Shown in pieces: positions 1 to 5,150 of a DNA stretch of 8,730 nt. Both the position numbers and the translations under genes were made by a program. Below the pieces are notes generated by a model that worked only from the letters and a program-made list of their open reading frames with translations, was not told where the DNA came from and made no database searches. Origin of the DNA: Rhodospirillaceae bacterium (GTDB lineage: Bacteria > Pseudomonadota > Alphaproteobacteria > Rhodospirillales > Rhodospirillaceae); assembly GCA_016937315.1 (NCBI GenBank), contig JAFGWD010000146.1, positions 1 through 8,730 on the forward strand, read 5' to 3'. Numbering within the stretch: the first letter of the stretch is position 1; each line of letters opens with the position of its first letter.

Positions 1-812
1 CGCCAGAACACCCGCTCTTCATCAGAGCCCCGGCGGAAGGCGAGGATCACCGGCAGGGTGATTTTGCCTTCACGGAAGTCGTCGCCCACGGTCTTGCCCA
101 GCTTTTCCTGTTTGGCGGAATAGTCGAGGACGTCATCAATCAGCTGGAAGGCAATGCCCAGGTTCATGCCGAATTGTTCCAGCGCTTTTTCTTCTGGTGC
201 GGGGCGTTCGGCGATTACCGCGCCGATTTGGCATGCGGCGGCGAACAGGCGTGCGGTTTTGGATTCGATGACTTGCAAATAGGCCGCTTCGTCAGTTTCG
301 GTGTCGTTGGCGGTGGTCAATTGCAACACCTCGCCTTCGGCAATCACCATTGAGGCGTGAGACAAAATGCCCAGAATCCGAAGTGAGCCGTCCTCCACCA
401 TAAGCTCGAAAGAGCGGCTGAACAGGAAGTCGCCGACCAGGACGCTGGCCTGATTTCCCCACACCGCGTTGGCGCTGGCTTGGCCTCGGCGCAAGTCGCT
501 TTCGTCCACCACGTCATCGTGCAACAACGTTGCGGTGTGAATGAACTCGACGCAGGCTGCGAGCTTTACCTGCCGGTTGCCTTTAGCTTTGCACAGGCGG
601 GCAGTGGCCAGGGTGAGCATCGGGCGCAGGCGCTTGCCGCCAGAGGCAACGATGTGCCCGGCGAGTTGTGGGATGAGGGCAACGGGACTCGTCATGCGGT
701 CAATGATGGTTTGATTGACGGCGGCAAGGTCGTCGGCGACGAGTTGATGGAGGTCTTCGAAGGCGGAGGACGATGGACTACGCCCCGAAGAAAGATTAAC
801 CACGTTTGACAC
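1..812 (-). CDS. ispB: Long-chain (octa-/decaprenyl) diphosphate synthase, 3' end cut off by window edge
   Basis: This enzyme adds isopentenyl diphosphate units to an allylic diphosphate to build the ubiquinone side chain in the cytoplasm. I translated the minus strand by hand and obtained 270 residues, open at the window edge; the family is usually about 320-340 residues, so roughly the last 50-65 are missing. Visible motifs are GGKRLRP (58-64), the first Asp-rich motif DDVVD (99-103) followed by ESDLRRG, and the second, DDVLD (226-230), within a FQLIDDVLDY context. The residue five before the first Asp motif is Ala94; a small residue there is known to permit long products, so a C40-C50 chain is inferred, but exact length cannot be read. 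The GTG start at 812 gives MSNVVNL, typical of alphaproteobacterial homologues; the Shine-Dalgarno is weak, and a GTG at 803 is an alternative. It is divergent from the methyltransferase gene. Confidence 0.93.
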   Translation of the reverse strand, partial: MSNVVNLSSGRSPSSSAFEDLHQLVADDLAAVNQTIIDRMTSPVALIPQLAGHIVASGGKRLRPMLTLATARLCKAKGNRQVKLAACVEFIHTATLLHDDVVDESDLRRGQASANAVWGNQASVLVGDFLFSRSFELMVEDGSLRILGILSHASMVIAEGEVLQLTTANDTETDEAAYLQVIESKTARLFAAACQIGAVIAERPAPEEKALEQFGMNLGIAFQLIDDVLDYSAKQEKLGKTVGDDFREGKITLPVILAFRRGSDEERVFW

Positions 813-856
813 CGCACCACCCGCGCATGAGGATAAAGAACCTGTTTAGCGGTGCC

Positions 857-886
857 AGAATACGGGCCGTCTTCCTATGTGGTCAA
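857..886 (-). promoter_or_regulatory. Candidate sigma70-type promoter for ispB
   Basis: On the minus strand a TTGACC box (886-881) is followed after 18 bases by TATTCT (862-857). These match the consensus -35 and -10 hexamers at 5/6 and 4/6 positions. Transcription would start near 850 and leave a leader of about 38 bases before the GTG at 812. The position in the divergent ispB/methyltransferase spacer (813-941) fits. This is inferred from motif and spacing only. No equally good promoter was seen for the opposite direction; an AATAAT at 895-900 lacks a convincing -35 partner. Confidence 0.6.
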
Positions 887-941
887 GAGCAGGGAATAAT
901 CGTGGGGTTTCGGTGCACGGCGGGCGTGGGGGTGTTTTGAA

Positions 942-1706
942 ATGCGGGGTGAGGATCATTCCACAGAGGACGGTCTGTTGGGCGGACAGGTGCGGGTGTT
1001 GCAGCCGACGGAAGGCTATCGCGTGGCGATTGATTCGGTGTTTTTGGCTGCGGCGGTGGTGGTTCGAGGTGACGATCGTGTGCTTGACATGGGGTGCGGC
1101 ACCGGTGCGGCGGCGTTGTGTTTGGCGGCACGGTGTCCTGGTGTTCGGGTGCTGGGGGTAGAGGTTCAGCCTGAATATGCGGCGTTGGCGCGGCGTTCGG
1201 TGGATCTGAATGACATGGCGGATCGTGTGACGGTCATGGATGGCGACCTGATGTGCCCCGGAATCGTGCCGGATGACTGGTTGCCGGTGGATGCGGTGAT
1301 GGCCAATCCGCCGTTCTTTATCCATGGCAATCGTGCCTCGGATGCTGGACGTGCCACCGCGCACCATGCCGAGGCCGGAAGGTTGGCCGACTGGGTTGCC
1401 ATGGCCGAGGGGTGTTTGAAGCCCAAAGGTGGACTGACGCTGATTCTGCCTGCTGATCGGGTGGGGGATGCGCTGGCGGCGCTTTCCTCCGCCTTTGGTG
1501 CGGTGGAGGTTGTGCCTTTATGGCCAAAGCCGGGGCGAGAGGCCAAGCGTGTCATTGTGCGTGCCGCAAAAGGGCGCAAGACTCCGTTGCGTCTGTTGCC
1601 TGGATTGGTGCTTCATGAACCCGATGGGGCCTTTACCGTGGTGGCGCAGCGGATTTTGCGCGATGCAGTGGCGCTGGCCGAGGTCAAAGAGGAAAAGACA
1701 TGCTGA
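942..1706 (+). CDS. trmN6: TrmN6-like SAM-dependent methyltransferase (probable tRNA1(Val) adenine-37 N6-methyltransferase family)
   Basis: The 254-residue product is a Rossmann-fold class I methyltransferase of the COG4123 (TrmN6/YfiC) type, close to the 245 residues of E. coli YfiC. The N-terminal block QPxxGYRVAIDSVFLAA (21-37) is typical of the family. Motif I is VLDMGCGTG (47-55), the SAM-binding loop, with an acidic residue in GVEVQPE (72-78). Motif IV is NPPF (122-125), the signature of enzymes that methylate an exocyclic or ring amino nitrogen. The E. coli enzyme modifies A37 of tRNA1(Val); the same substrate here is inferred, and another nucleic acid or protein target is possible. 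The ATG at 942 follows a G-rich stretch (925-934) that could act as Shine-Dalgarno. The 3' end overlaps the next gene by 7 bases, so the two are probably co-translated. Confidence 0.82.
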   Translation: MRGEDHSTEDGLLGGQVRVLQPTEGYRVAIDSVFLAAAVVVRGDDRVLDMGCGTGAAALCLAARCPGVRVLGVEVQPEYAALARRSVDLNDMADRVTVMDGDLMCPGIVPDDWLPVDAVMANPPFFIHGNRASDAGRATAHHAEAGRLADWVAMAEGCLKPKGGLTLILPADRVGDALAALSSAFGAVEVVPLWPKPGREAKRVIVRAAKGRKTPLRLLPGLVLHEPDGAFTVVAQRILRDAVALAEVKEEKTC

Positions 1707-1927
1707 GTCTTACGAAAATTATTCTTCTGGCTGTGGTGGTGTTCGCGGTGATGTCCTTGGGGAAACGGCTCAAAGGCTCGCGTTCTGCGCCGCTACGCCC
1801 GACGTCAAAGCGTCCGGCGGTGGAAGTGGAAACCCTGGAGCGATGCCCGGTCTGTGGTGTCTTTCGGGCTCCTGGAACGGAGGACGTTTGTGCGCATGCG
1901 GACTGCCCGATGCGTCGAAAGTCATAA
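1700..1927 (+). CDS. Small membrane-anchored protein with Cys-rich zinc-ribbon-like tail, unknown function
   Basis: The 75-residue product has one hydrophobic N-terminal helix (about residues 5-20, LTKIILLAVVVFAVM) followed by a basic linker (GKRLKGSR), predicting a single-pass inner-membrane anchor with a cytoplasmic tail. The tail holds C49-x2-C52, then C64-x-H66-x2-C69, enough ligands for one zinc ion. The layout (helix, basic linker, short Cys/His knuckle) resembles the small PP0621-type proteins of proteobacteria, but I cannot confirm membership. The ATG lies inside the end of the methyltransferase gene (ATGCTGA overlap) with a good Shine-Dalgarno, AGAGGA (1688-1693), six bases upstream, which argues strongly for a real, translationally coupled gene. 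No function can be assigned; the coupling hints at, but does not prove, a shared role. Confidence 0.8.
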   Translation: MLSLTKIILLAVVVFAVMSLGKRLKGSRSAPLRPTSKRPAVEVETLERCPVCGVFRAPGTEDVCAHADCPMRRKS

Positions 1928-1953
1928 AATCGTCTCAAAGCGCATCAAACGGC

Positions 1954-1976
1954 ACCGCTTCGTCTTGACCGCTTCG
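1954..1976. repeat. 9-bp direct repeat ACCGCTTCG, period 14
   Basis: Two exact copies of ACCGCTTCG sit at 1954-1962 and 1968-1976, with the second overlapping the last bases of the candidate glyQ -35 box. Such spacing could mark a regulator site, but a 9-bp repeat can also arise by chance. No function is claimed. Confidence 0.35.
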
Positions 1977-1993
1977 GGACGCCCCGGTAGGTT
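1965..1993 (+). promoter_or_regulatory. Candidate promoter for glyQ-glyS
   Basis: TTGACC (1965-1970) is followed after 17 bases by TAGGTT (1988-1993). The -35 box is the same hexamer as at the ispB promoter; the -10 box is poor (3 of 6 consensus bases). It lies in the 104-bp spacer between the small Cys-rich gene and glyQ and would give a leader of about 30 bases. I saw no terminator before it, so read-through from the upstream genes is also possible. No T-box or other leader RNA structure was recognised. Confidence 0.4.
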
Positions 1994-2031
1994 TCCTGCA
2001 CGTTTTTATCCAGTCCTGGCCACTATTTTCG

Positions 2032-2955
2032 ATGGGTATCGTGAACGCACAGTCCGCAGCGACCGCAACCCGGCTCGTGCCGTCCTTTCAAGATTTGATT
2101 CTGACTCTGCACCGTTTTTGGGCGGATCAGGGCTGCTTGATCCTGCAACCCTATGACATGGAGGTAGGGGCGGGGACGTTTCATCCCGCGACCACCCTGC
2201 GTGCTTTGGGTCCCGATCCGTGGCGTGCCGCCTATGTGCAGCCGTCTCGACGGCCTACCGATGGGCGCTATGGGGAGAATCCTAACCGCTTGCAGCACTA
2301 TTACCAGTATCAGGTGTTGATGAAGCCTTCGCCTGATGCGGTGCAGGAGCTCTATCTGGATAGCCTGCGTGCTCTGGGCATTAATCCTGACGACCACGAC
2401 ATTCGTTTTGTCGAAGACGATTGGGAATCCCCGACGTTGGGGGCCTGGGGGCTGGGGTGGGAAGTTTGGTGCGACGGCATGGAAGTCACCCAGTTTACCT
2501 ATTTCCAACAGGTCGGTGGGTTTGAGTGCTCTCCGGTGCCGGTGGAATTGACGTACGGCTTGGAACGCTTGGCGATGTACGTGCAGGGCGTTGAAAACGT
2601 CTATGACCTGGATTTCAACGGGCGTGGCGTGACGTATGGCGATGTCTTCCATACGGCTGAGGTCGAATACTCTCGCCATAACTTCGAATTGGCCAATACC
2701 GATATGTTGTTGGCTCACTTCCGTGACGCGGAAAAGGAATGCACCGATCTGGTGTCTGCGGGCGTGGCGTTGCCAGCCTATGATTATTGTTTGAAGGCGT
2801 CGCATTTGTTCAATCTGTTGGACGCACGCGGTGTGATCAGCGTGACGGAGCGTGCGTCGTACATTGGCCGGGTGCGGACATTGGCGAAAACCTGTTGTGA
2901 AGCATTTTTGCGGACGCGTGGGCATCTGCCTCTGCCGCATGGGGAGGTCCGCTGA
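2032..2955 (+). CDS. glyQ: Glycine--tRNA ligase alpha subunit
   Basis: GlyQ is the catalytic subunit of the bacterial heterotetrameric glycyl-tRNA synthetase, a cytoplasmic class II enzyme that activates glycine with ATP and joins it to tRNA-Gly with the GlyS subunit. The 307-residue product matches the usual length of about 300. The near-invariant start of the core is visible: SFQDLILTL, then GCLILQPYDMEVGAGTFHP and the class II motif 2 region with AAYVQPSRRPTDGRYGENPNR. Further on are WEVWCDGMEVTQFTYFQQ and YGLERLAMY, the last corresponding to motif 3. The start is not firmly fixed: ATG at 2032 has no clear Shine-Dalgarno, and an in-frame GTG at 2041 preceded by GATGGG is an alternative that removes three residues. 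The stop overlaps the glyS start by one base (TGATG), indicating translational coupling and equal subunit supply. Confidence 0.97.
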   Translation: MGIVNAQSAATATRLVPSFQDLILTLHRFWADQGCLILQPYDMEVGAGTFHPATTLRALGPDPWRAAYVQPSRRPTDGRYGENPNRLQHYYQYQVLMKPSPDAVQELYLDSLRALGINPDDHDIRFVEDDWESPTLGAWGLGWEVWCDGMEVTQFTYFQQVGGFECSPVPVELTYGLERLAMYVQGVENVYDLDFNGRGVTYGDVFHTAEVEYSRHNFELANTDMLLAHFRDAEKECTDLVSAGVALPAYDYCLKASHLFNLLDARGVISVTERASYIGRVRTLAKTCCEAFLRTRGHLPLPHGEVR

Positions 2956-5030
2956 TGTCCGGTTGGTTCCTTCTGGAATTGTTGTCTGAGGAAATTCCCG
3001 CACGCATGCAGGTTCGTGCCGCCGAGGACCTATCGCGATTGGTGGTTGAGGGATTGGCCGCGCAGGGTCTGGTTCCCACCACGGCAAAGGCTTATGCAAC
3101 GTCGCGTCGATTGGCCTTGTGTTTGGATGGTTTGCCTGTCGCGCAGCCCGATGTCGCCGAGGAGCGACGGGGGCCGAAGGTTGGAGCGCCGCCCCAGGCT
3201 ATTGAGGGCTTTTTGAAGGCGAACGGTGTGGCGTTGTCCGATTTGGCGGAACGCGACACCCCCAAGGGGCGGTTTTATTTTCTTGATATCCACCGTGCGG
3301 GTCGTCCGACCCCGGTGGTGTTGGCTGATCTTTTGTCTGAGATCTTGCCGCGTTTTCCGTGGCCGAAGTCGATGCGTTGGGGGGATCGTTCCGAGCGCTG
3401 GGTGCGGCCTTTGGAAAATATCCTGTGCCTGTTCGATGGTGCCGTGGTGCCGTTTGACTTTGCAGGAAAGACGGCGGGTGACAGCACCACGGGGCATCGT
3501 TTCTTGGCACCGCAGCCTTTCGCCGTTACCGGCCTTGAGGATTATCGCGTGAAGCTGGAGCAGGCTTGCGTGGTCGTGGACACGGACGTCCGTAAGGAGA
3601 GAATCACCCAGCAGGCGAAGGCTCTGGTTGCGGAAAAAGGCCTGACCGTGGATTGGGATGCCGGACTTTTGTCCGAGGTTGCGGGCTTGGCAGAATGGCC
3701 TGTGGTGCTGATGGGCAAAATTGACGATGCCTTCATGACTGTGCCACGGGAGGTGTTGTCCACGTCTATGCGCACCCACCAGAAGTACTTTTCTGTTCTG
3801 GATGCTCACGGGTCGTTGGCTCCCTTCTTCCTGGTGGTGTCTAACATGCAGTCTGCCGATGGCGGGGCACGCATCGTTGCGGGTAACGAACGGGTGTTGC
3901 GGGCACGTCTGTCGGATGCTCGATTCTTCTGGGACAGCGACCGCGAGGCGCGTTTGGATTCTCGGGTTGAAGCGTTGAACGAGCGGATTTTCCACGCGGC
4001 CTTGGGTTCGGTCTTAGCGAAGGCCGAGCGTTTGGAGGTCTTGGCCGCGCAAATCGCGACGGTGATTGGTGCGGACCCGGAAAAAGCGGCGCGTGCCGCA
4101 CGGCTGTCCAAGGCGGATCTATCCACCGAAATGGTTGGCGAATTTCCTGAGTTGCAGGGCGTGATGGGGCGGTATTACGCCTTGAACGATGGCGAAGACG
4201 CTGCCGTTGCTCAGGCTGTGGCGGAACATTATGCGCCACAGGGGCCGGGAGATACGTGTCCGACGGCCTTGGTCTCTGTGGCTGTGGCTTTGGCGGATAA
4301 AATCGATTCTTTGGTTGGTTTCTTTGCTATTGATGAGAAGCCGACCGGCTCCCGCGATCCCTATGCCTTGCGTCGTGCGGCTCTGGGGATCATTCGCTTG
4401 GTTTTGGAAAACCATTTGCGTCTACCTTTGCGCCCGTTGTTTTCCGCTGCACATGCTTTGTATGCTTCCGTGGTGTTGGACTTGCGCTCGGTGGACCGTG
4501 TCAGTGAAGAGTTGATCGACTTCCTTGCCGACCGCTTGCGGGTTCACTTGCGCGAAGCTGGCGTAGGCCACGATGTCATTACGGCGGTGTTCGCCAAGGA
4601 TAAAGACGACGATTTGTTGCGTTTTCTGGCACGCGTGGAGGCTCTGTGCGCCTTCCTTGAACAGGAAGATGGGCGTAACCTGCTGGTGGCCTATCGTCGC
4701 GCTGCGAACATTGTGCGTATTGAAGAAAAGAAGGACAAACGGTCCTTCGCTGAGGCTCCCGTTGTCGCCGATCTTGAAATGGACGAAGAGACCGCGCTGT
4801 CCGCAGCGCTGGATCGTGCCATTCCAGACAGTGCTGGGTACCTGGAGCAAGAAGATTTCACAGCTGCAATGGCGGCGTTGGCATGCTTGCGTGCGCCAGT
4901 CGATGCCTTTTTTGAGCGGGTCACGGTGAATGCCGATGATCCGCGACTCAGAATCAACCGCTTGCGGTTGCTGTCGCGCATTGGCGCGGCGATGGAAAGC
5001 GTTGCGGATTTCTCGCGGTTGGAGGGCTAG
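2955..5030 (+). CDS. glyS: Glycine--tRNA ligase beta subunit
   Basis: GlyS is the tRNA-binding partner of GlyQ in the glycyl-tRNA synthetase tetramer. The 691-residue product has the normal family length. The N-terminus carries ELLSEEIPARM (8-18), followed by RRGPKVGAP (71-79), KSMRWG (138-143), the HRF segment (181-183), HQKYFSV (275-281) and NERVLRARLSDARFFWDSD (311-329), all hallmarks of the beta-subunit body. The HD-like region around ALADKIDSLVGFF and RDPYALRRAALGIIR (about 446-481) is intact. The C-terminal part, ending FFERVTVNADDPRLRINRLRLL near the stop, is the DALR-type anticodon-binding domain. The ATG at 2955 overlaps the glyQ stop and follows a strong GGGGAGG Shine-Dalgarno (2941-2947) seven bases upstream. 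Nothing looks truncated or altered. Confidence 0.97.
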   Translation: MSGWFLLELLSEEIPARMQVRAAEDLSRLVVEGLAAQGLVPTTAKAYATSRRLALCLDGLPVAQPDVAEERRGPKVGAPPQAIEGFLKANGVALSDLAERDTPKGRFYFLDIHRAGRPTPVVLADLLSEILPRFPWPKSMRWGDRSERWVRPLENILCLFDGAVVPFDFAGKTAGDSTTGHRFLAPQPFAVTGLEDYRVKLEQACVVVDTDVRKERITQQAKALVAEKGLTVDWDAGLLSEVAGLAEWPVVLMGKIDDAFMTVPREVLSTSMRTHQKYFSVLDAHGSLAPFFLVVSNMQSADGGARIVAGNERVLRARLSDARFFWDSDREARLDSRVEALNERIFHAALGSVLAKAERLEVLAAQIATVIGADPEKAARAARLSKADLSTEMVGEFPELQGVMGRYYALNDGEDAAVAQAVAEHYAPQGPGDTCPTALVSVAVALADKIDSLVGFFAIDEKPTGSRDPYALRRAALGIIRLVLENHLRLPLRPLFSAAHALYASVVLDLRSVDRVSEELIDFLADRLRVHLREAGVGHDVITAVFAKDKDDDLLRFLARVEALCAFLEQEDGRNLLVAYRRAANIVRIEEKKDKRSFAEAPVVADLEMDEETALSAALDRAIPDSAGYLEQEDFTAAMAALACLRAPVDAFFERVTVNADDPRLRINRLRLLSRIGAAMESVADFSRLEG

Positions 5031-5112
5031 ACTGCGGAATGCGTTGGCGTAAGGGGGGCTTCGCGGCAAGGTCCCTCGGGGAGGCTTAAGGCCGTGGCAC
5101 AACACCGGGACC

Positions 5113-5133
5113 GGGCAAACCGGCTGGGCAAAC
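5113..5133. repeat. 8-bp direct repeat GGGCAAAC, period 13, upstream of ppdK
   Basis: Exact copies of GGGCAAAC lie at 5113-5120 and 5126-5133, 18 bases before the ppdK start and just ahead of its Shine-Dalgarno. The first copy is also framed by CCGG...CCGG (5111-5123), which could form a small hairpin. This could be a control site for ppdK, or chance in a GC-rich spacer. The rest of the 5031-5150 spacer shows no convincing promoter or terminator. Confidence 0.4.
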
Positions 5134-5137
5134 ACGA

Positions 5138-5143
5138 TGAGGA
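5138..5143 (+). promoter_or_regulatory. Ribosome binding site that fixes the ppdK start
   Basis: TGAGGA lies seven bases before the ATG at 5151. It favours that start over the in-frame GTG at 5094, which would add 19 polar residues with no counterpart in the family. Confidence 0.7.
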
Positions 5144-5150
5144 CGCAACC

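Noticed and set aside
480..809. A 109-codon plus-strand frame opposite ispB
   Set aside because: Antisense to conserved ispB sequence including the first Asp-rich motif, with no domain of its own.
903..934. Possible G-quadruplex in the G-rich stretch before the methyltransferase gene
   Set aside because: Only three runs of three or more G are present, one short of a standard intramolecular quadruplex.
846..1367. A 173-codon minus-strand frame opposite the methyltransferase gene
   Set aside because: Arg/His-rich shadow; the opposite strand encodes clear methyltransferase motifs.
2023..3099. A 358-codon open frame on the minus strand opposite glyQ
   Set aside because: Its product is Arg/His/Pro/Gln-rich with no recognisable domain and lies wholly opposite a definite glyQ and the start of glyS; it is a by-product of codon bias.
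3030..3995. A 321-codon open frame on the minus strand opposite glyS
   Set aside because: Low-complexity basic composition, no domain, and full overlap with conserved glyS sequence.
5039..5089. A 16-codon ORF in the glyS-ppdK spacer as a possible leader peptide
   Set aside because: Its nearest purine-rich site is 12 bases upstream, there is no regulatory codon run and no attenuator hairpin.
5069..5090. Possible terminator hairpin after glyS around CCTC-GGG-GAGG
   Set aside because: The stem is only four pairs with bulges beyond, and no T-run follows.
4422..5135. A 237-codon open frame on the minus strand across the end of glyS and the spacer
   Set aside because: No recognisable motif; it mostly mirrors glyS codons.
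5094..5150. A 19-residue N-terminal extension of PpdK from a GTG at 5094
   Set aside because: The family starts at the equivalent of MTKWVYTFGDG, and the ATG at 5151 has a well-placed TGAGGA.
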